Source: CAZKCI01 sp964551475 (lineage in GTDB: Bacteria; Auribacterota; Erginobacteria; Erginobacterales; CAZKCI01). Taken from it: a stretch of DNA of 63,047 bases. The stretch lies in the NCBI GenBank assembly GCA_964551475.1, contig CAZKCI010000136.1:1-63047 (forward strand). The letters run 5' to 3'. Shown piece by piece: positions 7,526 to 16,222 of the stretch. Both the position numbers and the translations under genes were made by a program. A model generated the notes under the pieces. The model ran no database searches. It saw only the letters and a program-made list of their open reading frames with translations, and was not told the origin of the DNA. Every line of letters begins with the position of its first letter. Positions within the stretch are counted from its first letter, which is position 1.

Positions 7526-8100
7526 GTCTTCACCCTCCTGGCTGTGGTTTGCGATAGGCATATTCCCGTCTATTTCCCTTATGACGCCGGAGGGGCGGAT
7601 ATATTAAGGATAGTCTCCGATTCGCTTTCCCGCGGGGAGGAGGTGTCGGAGAAGATCCTGTCCTCGCCGCCTGCATTTTCGCCGGCGAGGGAGCAGTCTA
7701 ACTGGACTGCGCCCCCGATAATCCCGGCAGGCGAGGGTGAGCTATCGGCGATGCGCGATGAGTCCCGGGCGGCGCGGGAGGAGGAGCCTGCAAGGTTGCT
7801 CAGAACGTGCAGGATTGAAAATATTCTCTCCGCCGATGTGCGCTTCTGAACGAGGCTTTCCCGACGGAGAATCTCTTCCCCCGGGTCGGCGATGGCGGTG
7901 GGGCAGAAAAATATTTGCTCCGCCCCCTTGCGCCTGGCAGACCATTGTGCTAATATTATGAAAGTGGGAAGGCGGGTTGCCGTTCCCAGACCCGAACCAG
8001 GAGGTGATTATCGAATGAGCAACGCGTAGGTCGAAGCACCATAAAAAAGAAATCGGCGGCTCGAAACCGCCAATAGAATACTAATCAGTTATAGAAATCG
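7526..8100. promoter_or_regulatory. Divergent regulatory region rich in hairpins
   Basis: This region separates the leftward nuclease operon from the rightward replication genes. I see hairpins CCTCGCCG/CGGCGAGG (near 7661-7689) and GCAGTC/GACTGC (near 7692-7709), two near-identical direct repeats of GAAAATATT..CTCCGCC type (7817-7835 and 7906-7925), and at 8001 AGGAGGTGA followed by a four-codon frame (ATG AGC AAC GCG TAG). A small hairpin GGCGG/CCGCC follows at about 8055-8071. The direct repeats could be operators for a regulator of the element. Confidence 0.45.
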
Positions 8101-8189
8101 TCGGGCCCCTTCTCCGCATTAGCGAAGGGACGCAGGTGAGTTTTGCCTGTGTCTGAACTATGCGAAGGGAGGGAGCCCGATTTTTGTTT
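8101..8189 (+). ncRNA. Structured RNA with terminator-like end
   Basis: A closing stem TCGGGC (8101-8106) / GCCCGA (8175-8180) encloses a second stem (CGCAT/ATGCG extended by CCCTT/AAGGG across a bulge) and an inner hairpin ACGCAGG/CCTGTGT. The 3' arm runs straight into TTTTTGTTT, so on the plus strand it ends like an intrinsic terminator. It lies about 55 bases before the gene at 8244. It could be a small RNA of the element or a leader/attenuator for that gene. I know no Rfam family that matches. Confidence 0.4.
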
Positions 8190-8243
8190 GCCCTGGGCAC
8201 CCTGTAATGTGTGGCTAAACGTTTGACTCTAAAAGGAGGAAAA

Positions 8244-8717
8244 ATGCACCCGTTGCTCATCAAATTGGCCGAGTACTACGCGGGAAAGAATATTCCCTGC
8301 GCCTTCGTGAGATACGGCCCGGATCTGGCGCTGTTCATAACAAGAGATAACGCCCATCATGGCGTCAAGATCTCTATCGATGAGGATGGCGGAATATATT
8401 GCATGATAGATTTCCCTGGCATAGTGCCTGAAGGCAAACGCAGGCAGGTCATGGAATACATCGCCTGCGAATCCTCAATGGATCCGAGCAAAGGACGGTT
8501 CCATTTGTGCGCCTACGACGGCAGCATAGATTTTTGCATTACATTCAATAATGTTGGCCCCCGCTGCCCATCCAAGAGGATGGGGAAGATGATCGAAACC
8601 TGTGCCAGCATCGCCGATTATCACGTCCCGGCGTTGGCGGGAATGTTACATGGGAATATGTCTCCCAGTGAGGCTGCCGAACATGCCCGAGAGTGGGACA
8701 AGAACATACAAAAATAG
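8244..8717 (+). CDS. Hypothetical protein, YbjN-like fold possible
   Basis: 157 residues with AAAGGAGGAAAA directly before the ATG, a very strong ribosome site. Alternating beta strands in the first 100 residues (CAFVRYGPDLALF, GGIYCMIDF, GRFHLCAYDGSIDFCITF) and a helical C-terminus (ASIADYHVPALAGML) recall the YbjN / type III chaperone-like fold, but I cannot confirm this by motif. It is the first gene after the structured RNA on the rightward arm of the element. Confidence 0.6.
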   Translation: MHPLLIKLAEYYAGKNIPCAFVRYGPDLALFITRDNAHHGVKISIDEDGGIYCMIDFPGIVPEGKRRQVMEYIACESSMDPSKGRFHLCAYDGSIDFCITFNNVGPRCPSKRMGKMIETCASIADYHVPALAGMLHGNMSPSEAAEHAREWDKNIQK

Positions 8718-8848
8718 CTCGATACTCGCCGCGCAAGGGGCCGCTCGAGCCGAGGCACGCATATATAGAACTACGCCAGCTCAGGAGACATCTCCAGGGC
8801 TACGGCGCGATGCCCACCGAGGGCATCAATAATCTAAAACACTCGTAA
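8693..8848 (+). CDS. Possible 51-residue basic protein
   Basis: The frame starts at GTG 8693 and overlaps the end of the previous gene. Composition is protein-like and basic (KIARYSPRKGPLEPRHAY, then IELRQLRRHLQGYGAM), unlike the other frames here. The ribosome site is poor, so expression would depend on coupling to the upstream gene. Confidence 0.3.
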   Translation: MGQEHTKIARYSPRKGPLEPRHAYIELRQLRRHLQGYGAMPTEGINNLKHS

Positions 8849-8865
8849 TACGAACTAGAAGAGTC

Positions 8866-8962
8866 GGCCTGGGCCGGTGTTGGTGGCGCGGCGGGCACGC
8901 TGCGCTGCCAACACCGGCTAGGCCGGGACCAAGGTTTCTCAACGCCCAGCGAAAGCGCTGGG
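8866..8962 (+). repeat. Two strong hairpins before the ATPase gene
   Basis: The first (8866-8924) pairs CCGGTGTTGG..GCGC with GCGC..CCAACACCGG, with only G-U type mismatches, plus an outer GGCCT/AGGCC. The second (8945-8962) is CCCAGCG-AAAG-CGCTGGG and ends immediately before the ribosome site AAGGA of the gene at 8979. They may end transcription from upstream, stabilise the mRNA or control translation of the ATPase. Confidence 0.5.
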
Positions 8963-8978
8963 AAGGATTGGTGTCGTA

Positions 8979-10367
8979 ATGAGCACAGACGAAGTGAAGT
9001 TCAGTTGTGAGGTGTCGGAGGGCCAGATCCCCGACGACAACGGTAACCTGCTCCCGTACGAGGAGGCCTGGAGCCGATATTCTCCGGAGCCCAAGGCCGT
9101 CTTCAAGTCCTTGGTCGATCTGGTCGACTACGAGGGCAAGGTGGGGTTCCTGCTGAAGCTCTCTACGGGGGAGCTGTGTTGCGCGCCCTCGGTAATCAAG
9201 AGCGGCGGCGAGGTGATCCTCGTCCCGCCGCCCAGGGACGCTTTTAAGTGGCAACTTATCGCCCCGGCCGAGGTGATCGGGCACTACCAGCAAGCCCGCG
9301 GATCATCCGACGGGGCGTGGGAACGGAGTTTGTTCAACGACATCGTTTCCTACTTCAAGCGCGCCTCCGGGCTCCCCAGCGAGGACCATTATCTCCTCCT
9401 GGCCGCCTGGGCGATGCACACGTACGTCATGGAGGGGTTCCGCTATAGCCCGATCCTCTGCTTTTTCGGGGATGGCGACCGGGGAAAGACCCACACCGGC
9501 AAGGCGATTAAGTACATCGCCTACCGGGGAATTCTTACCAGCTCTGTCCGTGAGGCGCACCTTATACGGAACGCGAGCCGGTACGCCGCCACCATCTGCA
9601 TCGACGTGCATGACTTCTGGCGGGTAGTAGGGGCTGCCTCCAGCGCCGATGCGGTGCTGGACCGGTACGAGCGGGGAAAAATCGTCTCCCGCATCATGAG
9701 GTCGCGGGAGAACCCCTACCTCGACATGGTGCACTACGAGGTATTCGGACCCACGGTCGTGATCACGAACACCCCGTCGCCCGCGGTGTTCGGATCGAGG
9801 TGCATCGAGATCATCAACCCCCTGGCCGACAGGCCGTTCGAGTCCGAGGCGGTGATCGAGTCCTTGTCCTGGAACCTCCGAGCCCGCCTGACGGCCTTCA
9901 GGGCTAAGTACCTCAACCAGCCACTGCCGGACGTCCCCGCGATCGGTTCATGCCGGTTCGCGGACATCATGAGCCCTCTTCACCAGATGATCCGCCTGGC
10001 CAATCCCGGGGTGGAGGAGCGGTTCCTTAAGCTCGCCGCTAGTCTGGGGCGCGAACGGCTTCTGGAGAAGGCCGAATCGCCCGAAGGGGAGCTCCTCCGG
10101 GCGGTTATCGCCAACAAGCCCAAGGTCGCCAAGGGGAGACTCGCGGTGGCCGAGATCACTTCTGCCCTGAACGAGGGGAAGGATCCCGGCTTCCGGGTGA
10201 ACGAGCGGACGGTTGGCTGGCGCCTGCGGGCGCTGGGGTTCGCCAGGAACCGGACGAGCACCGGACACGCCGCCATCGTCTGGAACGAGGAGCAGATCTC
10301 GAGGCTGAGGCGCGCCTACGGGTTCAAGGTCCCGAAACCAGCCGCTACCAAGCCCGCGGCGGCCTGA
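8979..10367 (+). CDS. P-loop ATPase/helicase of the mobile element
   Basis: 462 residues. Walker A GDGDRGKT at 164-171 and a Walker B-like ATICIDVHDF at about 204-213 define an ATPase domain of the type fused to phage and plasmid primases. The C-terminus (about 365-460) resembles a winged-helix segment ending in an Ala/Pro/Lys-rich tail. It shares layout with the C-terminal ATPase of the primase at 12082 but lacks a primase part. The likely role is helicase or DNA-translocating ATPase in replication of the element. AAGGA lies 11 bases before the ATG. Another possibility is a partition-type or terminase-like motor, which I consider less likely. Confidence 0.65.
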   Translation: MSTDEVKFSCEVSEGQIPDDNGNLLPYEEAWSRYSPEPKAVFKSLVDLVDYEGKVGFLLKLSTGELCCAPSVIKSGGEVILVPPPRDAFKWQLIAPAEVIGHYQQARGSSDGAWERSLFNDIVSYFKRASGLPSEDHYLLLAAWAMHTYVMEGFRYSPILCFFGDGDRGKTHTGKAIKYIAYRGILTSSVREAHLIRNASRYAATICIDVHDFWRVVGAASSADAVLDRYERGKIVSRIMRSRENPYLDMVHYEVFGPTVVITNTPSPAVFGSRCIEIINPLADRPFESEAVIESLSWNLRARLTAFRAKYLNQPLPDVPAIGSCRFADIMSPLHQMIRLANPGVEERFLKLAASLGRERLLEKAESPEGELLRAVIANKPKVAKGRLAVAEITSALNEGKDPGFRVNERTVGWRLRALGFARNRTSTGHAAIVWNEEQISRLRRAYGFKVPKPAATKPAAA

Positions 10368-10384
10368 TGTCTTAGGAGTTTTTG

Positions 10385-11545
10385 ATGTCTCTCCCTGCCA
10401 TGAACACTGAACCGCATGGGAGCTCTTCCCCCGCCGCGCAGGTTGTTCGGCGGCGATCCCCGGTGGCCTATGTGACGGTTTCGGGCTTGAAGCTGGATCC
10501 ACGCCGGTTCCAGTTCAAGGGGGATGGCGACGAGCGCGGGCTTGTCGCCGGGGAAGAGCTCCAGGGGGAATACACGGAACTGGGGACGGGGAGCATACTG
10601 GTCTGGGAGGATGCGGGGGGGAGCCTTTGGGTGGTAGACGGGCACCACCGGTACGACTTGGCGCAACGGACGGGCAAGGAGGACATCCCAGCGCAGGTGT
10701 TGCGCGAGGCGGATGGGGTGACGGAGCAAGGGGCGATTGCGCTGGGCGCGGAATCGAACATCCGCAACGGCTGCGGGACCGTGGAAGACTACACGCGCTA
10801 CTTCCGGAACTGCCCGATCTCCCTGGAGGAGGCGGGGAGTAAGGGCCTGTTGGCCAAGGATAAGGGTCGGATGGGCTGGGAGATCGGGAAACACGCCTCG
10901 GAAGGCCTCTACTCGTGGTTCCTCTGCAACCCGGGGAAGGCGAAGGTGGCGGCGGCGATCGCCGGCGGGGCCCCAGGCGACTCCAGCCTCCAAGAAACCG
11001 CCTTGCGTTTCCACCTGGACGATGGCGCGGGAGAGCTGGAGGTGGGGTTATACCTGCGGGGGATCAGAACCCTGCCTGGGAGACGCCAGGGGTATTTCCA
11101 GCCGGATCTGTTCGGTATGGAAGACTGCTTGGCCTGGGAGAAGGCGCTGGCGGTATCCGCCGCTCACAAGATCCTGGAGATCCGCCGATACCGGGACATC
11201 CTCAGGCAGGCGATACTGAAGAAGGGCAGCCTGGAACTAACCGACGATGAAGCCGCGAGGTGGGGGATAATGGACAAGGGCAACGAGGCGCAGATAACCG
11301 CCGCCTATAACCGCGTCCAGCGAGACCTAGGGGAGTGGGAGAGCTACCGTCTCCATCCCGAGAAGCTCAGGGAACTGGAGAGAACGTCCAGGAGAGCCCA
11401 GCGGGCGACGACGGCGGCTGGAGTTGGCGCGAGGCGTCTCCCACGTATAAAGCCGACGACGAGAACACGCCGAACCCAGAAGCCGAGGAAGCCAGTGCTC
11501 CCCCCGGCCCCATTCCGGGTGACGATATTCCACGTCCATTCGTAA
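10385..11545 (+). CDS. ParB/Srx-like domain protein
   Basis: 386 residues from the ATG at 10385 (TAGGAG upstream). Residues about 30-130 carry the ParB-N/Srx-like motif VVDGHHRYDLA and then ESNIRNGCGT, as in plasmid and phage ParB-like proteins. These bind DNA and, in ParB, hydrolyse CTP; related domains have nuclease activity. The remainder is helical. From about residue 325 the sequence becomes Arg/Thr/Pro-rich and unnatural, while another frame (to 11562) continues in an acidic, protein-like way (GDDGGWSWREASPTYKADDE). This suggests a frameshift near 11340-11400. It sits between the two replication ATPases, which fits a role in replication or segregation of the element. Confidence 0.65.
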   Translation: MSLPAMNTEPHGSSSPAAQVVRRRSPVAYVTVSGLKLDPRRFQFKGDGDERGLVAGEELQGEYTELGTGSILVWEDAGGSLWVVDGHHRYDLAQRTGKEDIPAQVLREADGVTEQGAIALGAESNIRNGCGTVEDYTRYFRNCPISLEEAGSKGLLAKDKGRMGWEIGKHASEGLYSWFLCNPGKAKVAAAIAGGAPGDSSLQETALRFHLDDGAGELEVGLYLRGIRTLPGRRQGYFQPDLFGMEDCLAWEKALAVSAAHKILEIRRYRDILRQAILKKGSLELTDDEAARWGIMDKGNEAQITAAYNRVQRDLGEWESYRLHPEKLRELERTSRRAQRATTAAGVGARRLPRIKPTTRTRRTQKPRKPVLPPAPFRVTIFHVHS

Positions 11546-11610
11546 AAGAATATCCCGACTAGGACTACGTTCCCGTCGATGAAAAATTCCCACAATTCCC
11601 ACAATAGGGC

Positions 11611-11639
11611 TTGACAATACATCTTGGATCTAATATATT
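11611..11639 (+). promoter_or_regulatory. Sigma70-type promoter
   Basis: TTGACA (11611-11616), a 17-base spacer and TATATT (11634-11639), a near-consensus promoter reading toward the HTH and primase genes. Just upstream, ATTCCCACA occurs twice in a row (about 11587-11604), a possible operator. The rest of the gap 11546-11849 shows no gene. Confidence 0.8.
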
Positions 11640-11849
11640 TCTCGCAAGCAAAACGAGAGACGGGTCTTTGGAACCCGCCCCTCAAGGAAGAAGGAAGAAT
11701 AAGTTAGCTTTTAGTCGTCTGTATCATTGTAACAGCTCTTTCACTCTTTTACCAAGCCAGTTCCTCCGTTTTGTAGCCCGTAGTCCCTCCCCTTTTCCCC
11801 GAGAGGCCGTCCCCTATCCGTCTTTCGATCAACGATAGGAGGCACGGCC

Positions 11850-12095
11850 ATGAACAATCAGAAGTACCCCAAGGATCTTATTCCCACCAGAGATGCCGCG
11901 CGTCTGCTGGGGATAACCGAAAACACCCTTCAAATGCGGCGTCTTCACGGGCTCCCACCTAGGTACTACAAGCTGGGCCCCGGCAAACACTCCCACGTCA
12001 GATATTCCAAGGGCGACGTTTTGGATTACCTGGGCCAATGCCTGCACGAGCCGGAGCCTGCAGGAGTACGGGGGGTGCGACATGGGAAGAAATGA
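11850..12095 (+). CDS. Small HTH DNA-binding protein (MerR/AlpA-like)
   Basis: 81 residues. LIPTRDAARLLGITENTLQ (about 10-28) is a helix-turn-helix of the excisionase/MerR-like type, followed by a wing-like segment with HVRYSKGDVLDYL. TAGGAGG precedes the ATG. The last codons overlap the primase start by 14 bases, so the two genes are co-translated. Such proteins act as excisionases or regulators of replication in integrative elements. It is the first gene after the strong promoter at 11611. Confidence 0.8.
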   Translation: MNNQKYPKDLIPTRDAARLLGITENTLQMRRLHGLPPRYYKLGPGKHSHVRYSKGDVLDYLGQCLHEPEPAGVRGVRHGKK

Positions 12096-14898
12096 TGACG
12101 CTATTAAACGGATTAAAGATATCCCCATTGTCGAAGTTGTTGAAAGTTACGGCATCAAGCTTCAGGGGATTGGGCGTCTGTTTAGGGGGCTATGTCAGTT
12201 CCATGAAGAGAAGAACCCGTCTTTCACCGTCTATCCCGATAACAATAGCTTCCACTGTTTCGGATGCGGGGCGGGAGGCAGCGTCATCGACTTCGTCATG
12301 TTGATTGACAAGATCGATTTCTGGAGCGCCGTCAAGAAACTCGCCCCCCTGGCTGGGATAACGCTGGAACCCCCGACCCCGGAGGAACAGAAAGCCATCG
12401 ATGAGAGCCGGATCATTGACCAGGTCAGGGCTGAAACCGCGGCGTTCTACGAAAAATCCCTGACTCCCGAATTCGAGCTCCGGCTCGCCTCTCAACGGAA
12501 GTGGACATCGGAAACCATCAAGAAATTTCGGATTGGCTTCGCCAACGGCGGGCTGGCGAAACATCTTCTCGAAGACTGCAAGTTCCCCCTGGAGTTGTGC
12601 ATCAAAGCCGGCGTCCTGAAACAGGCAGGCGATGGCGAGGTAAAAGATTATTTTTATAACCGAGAGATATTCCCCAACGTCTCTCGCGGGAGCGTAGGTC
12701 ATCTCACCGGACGAACCGTAAATGGAAATCCCATCAAGTGGCTGCACATCCCCGGCGAAAAGCCGCCTCTCGTCAACGAAGACGCCCTCCGCAACCCCAG
12801 AGTCTTTTTCGGCGAAGGCTTCCCCGACGGCATAACCTCAGAACAATACGGGATGCCGGCTGTCGCCATTTACGGGAAGCAGTTCAAACCGGAGTGGGCT
12901 GAAAAGTTCTCCCGCTGCGAGAAAGTCTACATCGGTATCCACCTTCACGAACAGGGAACGCCGGAGCTCGCCATCCGTATCGCGGAGGCCTTGGGGGACA
13001 AGGCCAGGATCGTGGTTATCCCCGGGGATCAAGACCTTAACGATTACATGAAGGAGCACACCCAGGAGGATTTCAACCGTCTACTCGCCGACGCTCCCGA
13101 CGGGATACGCTACGAACTGGGACTGATCCCGTTGAATCTGGACAAGGTCGAGCTGTCCCAGCGGATCAAGCCCCTCTTGGAAAAACTCTCCCGTCGCGAC
13201 GAAGCCGCCATCGAAGCCTACCTCACCGTTATCCACGATAAGTTCAAAGACTCCGTCGGTCTGACCAAGGACGACATCAAGGCCTATCGGAAGCTGGTAA
13301 CCCAGTACCGAAAGGCCGGGACCGAAGATGAGGACAAGACGGTTTTACCCCAGGAGATCGTCTGGGAGGAACCGGAGATCATCGGCCCGGCACAGGATTT
13401 TCTCGGGGGAAAGGCGTATTTCAGCGTCTGGTTGTCCTTTCGGATAGACGGAGTAGTGACCCGGCTTCCCTACATCATCTCCAGCACGGGGGAGAGGATT
13501 CACCTGAATCCGCAGGACCCGCGCGAACTGCAAAGACACGGCTTCCGCCTGAAGAACAAAGACCAAATCCCCACCGACTCGCCGCGGTGGTCGCTGAAAA
13601 AAGACGTTCCCAACAGCGTCTACGATTTCCTGAACGGCGAAGCCGAGGTGGACCCGGTTGAGCTTTTTAACCAAATCCGCTCCCTGGTAGAGACGTACCT
13701 GGACCTCCCGGATCCCCGCTACTACATCCTCCTTCCCCTGTGGTGCATCGGAACCTACTGCTTCATGCTTTTCGACAGCTACCCCTACATCTACCTGAAC
13801 GCCACCAAGCGTTCCGGCAAGACCCGGACTATCGAAATCGCAGGCCCGATTTGTTTCAACGGGATCATCTCCGCGTCGGTCAGCGACGCGTCGATGTACC
13901 GTTCCGTGGAGACGGACCGCTGCGTCTTCTTCTGCGACGAGGCGGAGAAATTCAAAGGGAAGAATCCCAAGGATATGAGCGAACGGCTGGAGATTTTCAA
14001 CTCCGGCTACAAGAAAAGCGGCTCAGTCCGTCGGTGCGAGGGGGACAACCATATACCCCGGGACTTCTCCACCTACAGCCCGAAACTTCTCGCGAACATC
14101 GACGGCCTCGATTCCACGGCCGCCGATAGGACTCTCGTTCTCCGTCTCCTGCGCGCGAAGAAAAGAATACCCAAGTACATGCACCGTAAACTCTCCCCCG
14201 TCTTCCAGGCCATCCGAAACGCCCTCTACGTCCTGATCATGCAACACCATCAGGAGATCTACGACATCTACTCGAAAATGGACGAAGACGATCGGCTGAA
14301 GGACCGGGAAGAGGAGCTATGGGGTCCCATGCTTACCATCGCCGAGTTCATAGACCGGCATCGGTTGATCAAGGATCCATCCCTGCCAGCCGGGGAACTG
14401 TACTTCGAGAAGATGTTCTCCCTCGCCATGGACTCCCAGCGGCACAAGATGGAGGACGAGGAAGAGGAGAACCCGGACATCAAGATCCTGATAGGGGTTA
14501 TCGATTTCATCAAGAACCCCGACAATCTCCCCCTGTTAGACGAATCGGATCAGCCAACGGAATTATATTCCGCTGACGATCTATGTCGGGTTCTTCAGGA
14601 CTTGCTGGGGTGGGAGAAGCTGAGCAAATACCACGTGGGCAGGGTCATGAAGAAGCTCCAGGTCATCAAGGGCAAGGAAGACAAGCAATACGTCCATACC
14701 GGCACCGGAAACGCTAAAAAGCCCCTGTATTACCGTTTGAGGCGCTCCGTAATCGCGGATATAGCCACCCGATACGGATTGCGGGATATGGTGGCCGGCT
14801 TTCTGGAGGAAAAAGATCGCCGGCCGGATCTCCGGCCGGAAAGCCGGCCATCTGAAGAAGCTGAACCATCTGCACAGCAAGGAGATCTGGAACTGTAG
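12082..14898 (+). CDS. Primase-helicase: CHC2 zinc finger, TOPRIM, P-loop ATPase
   Basis: 938 residues. Residues 38-62 form a CHC2 zinc finger as in DnaG (C38 x2 H41 ... C59 x2 C62). A DnaG-like segment follows, then a TOPRIM-like region (FFGEGFPDGITS, later VYIGIHLHEQG and VVIPGDQDLNDYM). The C-terminal half is a P-loop ATPase with Walker A NATKRSGKT and Walker B CVFFCDEAE, plus a possible Arg finger (DSTAADRTLVLRLLRA). This is the arrangement of self-sufficient primase-helicases of plasmids, phages and integrative elements, which prime and unwind at the element's own origin. The TOPRIM acidic motif has some substitutions (HLHEQG instead of D.D), so primase activity should be tested. Confidence 0.85.
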   Translation: MGRNDDAIKRIKDIPIVEVVESYGIKLQGIGRLFRGLCQFHEEKNPSFTVYPDNNSFHCFGCGAGGSVIDFVMLIDKIDFWSAVKKLAPLAGITLEPPTPEEQKAIDESRIIDQVRAETAAFYEKSLTPEFELRLASQRKWTSETIKKFRIGFANGGLAKHLLEDCKFPLELCIKAGVLKQAGDGEVKDYFYNREIFPNVSRGSVGHLTGRTVNGNPIKWLHIPGEKPPLVNEDALRNPRVFFGEGFPDGITSEQYGMPAVAIYGKQFKPEWAEKFSRCEKVYIGIHLHEQGTPELAIRIAEALGDKARIVVIPGDQDLNDYMKEHTQEDFNRLLADAPDGIRYELGLIPLNLDKVELSQRIKPLLEKLSRRDEAAIEAYLTVIHDKFKDSVGLTKDDIKAYRKLVTQYRKAGTEDEDKTVLPQEIVWEEPEIIGPAQDFLGGKAYFSVWLSFRIDGVVTRLPYIISSTGERIHLNPQDPRELQRHGFRLKNKDQIPTDSPRWSLKKDVPNSVYDFLNGEAEVDPVELFNQIRSLVETYLDLPDPRYYILLPLWCIGTYCFMLFDSYPYIYLNATKRSGKTRTIEIAGPICFNGIISASVSDASMYRSVETDRCVFFCDEAEKFKGKNPKDMSERLEIFNSGYKKSGSVRRCEGDNHIPRDFSTYSPKLLANIDGLDSTAADRTLVLRLLRAKKRIPKYMHRKLSPVFQAIRNALYVLIMQHHQEIYDIYSKMDEDDRLKDREEELWGPMLTIAEFIDRHRLIKDPSLPAGELYFEKMFSLAMDSQRHKMEDEEEENPDIKILIGVIDFIKNPDNLPLLDESDQPTELYSADDLCRVLQDLLGWEKLSKYHVGRVMKKLQVIKGKEDKQYVHTGTGNAKKPLYYRLRRSVIADIATRYGLRDMVAGFLEEKDRRPDLRPESRPSEEAEPSAQQGDLEL

Positions 14899-15141
14899 GC
14901 TCTCCTGGCCGGAGATATATAGATGTTCTGGGGGGTATCCCATACATGAAAATTCTCTCTCATAGGGCTGAAGATAAAGTAGCGGGTGTGTGTGGATTCA
15001 CTCTCCCCCCCCTATTTCGCGCTTTTATCGCTGGAAAGCCGGCCGGATATCGGAACCGCATCGTGTCCAACGAGATCGGTAGGCCGGCGATCTGGCGGCG
15101 ATCCGGCGGAGATCTTTCGAGAAATATATCGCCGGCCGGGT
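14819..15141. repeat. Cluster of GCCGGCCGG motifs, possible origin region
   Basis: The motif GCCGGCCGG or its halves recurs at about 14819, 14831, 14842, 15042, 15084 and 15131, several times joined to GATAT or GATCT. The gap 14899-15145 holds no gene. Iteron-like repeats right after a primase gene can mark a replication origin, but the motif is also simply palindromic and GC-rich, so this is tentative. Confidence 0.35.
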
Positions 15142-15145
15142 AGAA

Positions 15146-15559
15146 ATGACTGCGAACGCTAAACAACGAATCCTGGAGAAGACGATAGCCGCCCTGGATC
15201 CCCGGAAAGACGGGGAAGCCATTGCCAGGCTTCAGTCTGAGCTACGGACAATGGCTTCTTCAGTCCCCGCCCCGGAGCCTTCGGAGACATCCGTGGGTGC
15301 CAGTGAGGGGGGACAGGCAAGCCAGCTTACGGAGAAAGACATAGACGACTACCGGGACAATGGACCCAGAGAGGTAAGTCTCCGGACGAGATGGGGGATG
15401 GTTTACCTGGTGAAGGAAAAGACCGGGGCGGAGCGGTTCGAGTTGCTACCGGAGGATATCGTGAAGATCCAGACGGCGCGGCGACTGTTCGGTGCCGACG
15501 TTGTGGACCTAGCATTCAAAGGCAAAGCGTTACAGAACAACAACCCGAAAATCGGGTAA
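15146..15559 (+). CDS. Hypothetical protein, replication module
   Basis: 137 residues: a helical, charged N-terminus (ILEKTIAALDPRKDGEAIAR), a low-complexity Ser/Pro/Glu linker (about 35-60) and a C-terminal domain with alternating strands (WGMVYLVKEKTGAERFELL, then QTARRLFGADVVDLAF). The ribosome site is weak. It is 11 bases upstream of the SSB-like gene and probably acts with it. No family recognised. Confidence 0.6.
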   Translation: MTANAKQRILEKTIAALDPRKDGEAIARLQSELRTMASSVPAPEPSETSVGASEGGQASQLTEKDIDDYRDNGPREVSLRTRWGMVYLVKEKTGAERFELLPEDIVKIQTARRLFGADVVDLAFKGKALQNNNPKIG

Positions 15560-15570
15560 GGAGAATCACA

Positions 15571-16167
15571 ATGAAACAGAGCACGAGTGGAGTAGTAGGA
15601 GGTAATCAGGCGAAGAAGCAATCTGTAGTATCCCCGTTTGCCACGGCGAAGTTTGTATACCTAAATCAACCGGACACCCGATTCCATCGGGAGAAGGGGA
15701 GGTATTCGGTGCATGTGGAGATGGACCCCGAAGATGAGTCCCATGCTGAATTCCTTAAGAGAATCGAAGATATCGCCAAGGCAGAAATCGGGGATGGGGC
15801 GACTGTACCCATCACTGACGACAAAGATCGCGACAAAAACTGTACCGGGCTGAAACTGGTGAAATTCGCAAGCTTTTATCCCCCCAAGCTATTCGACATG
15901 TCGATGGAACCGCTGGATGCCGTAGTCGGCAGTGGATCCGTCATCAGAGTCTCGGCATTGGTCAATATCTATGAGGACAAGGGAGGGAAGTCGGGGATCA
16001 ATCTATATCTGAAGGCGGTTCAGGTCAAGGAACTGGCGGATAGCTTTGGCAATGATGCCGAAGCTTACGGATTCTCCGTAGAATCAGAGGCTCCGGAGAC
16101 TCCCACCCCGCCAACCCCGGAGGCGGTGGAGCAGCCATCCGCCACCGAGGCCGAGTTGCCGTTTTAA
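15571..16167 (+). CDS. Single-stranded DNA-binding protein, phage type
   Basis: 198 residues with AAGGAG before the ATG. The body (about 20-160) is beta-rich and resembles the phage SSB families of the T7 gp2.5/DUF2815 kind (FATAKFVYLNQPDTRF, LKLVKFASFYPPKLFD). The C-terminus is a Pro/Glu-rich acidic linker ending EAELPF, closely like the acidic tip with a terminal Pro-Phe that recruits partners in bacterial SSBs. It should coat ssDNA during replication or recombination of the element, probably together with the Cas4/RecB-like nuclease and the primase-helicase. Confidence 0.75.
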   Translation: MKQSTSGVVGGNQAKKQSVVSPFATAKFVYLNQPDTRFHREKGRYSVHVEMDPEDESHAEFLKRIEDIAKAEIGDGATVPITDDKDRDKNCTGLKLVKFASFYPPKLFDMSMEPLDAVVGSGSVIRVSALVNIYEDKGGKSGINLYLKAVQVKELADSFGNDAEAYGFSVESEAPETPTPPTPEAVEQPSATEAELPF

Positions 16168-16222
16168 CATCAACCTAGGAGCAGGAGGGACGGGACCATC
16201 ATCTCGTCCCTCCTGGAGGACT

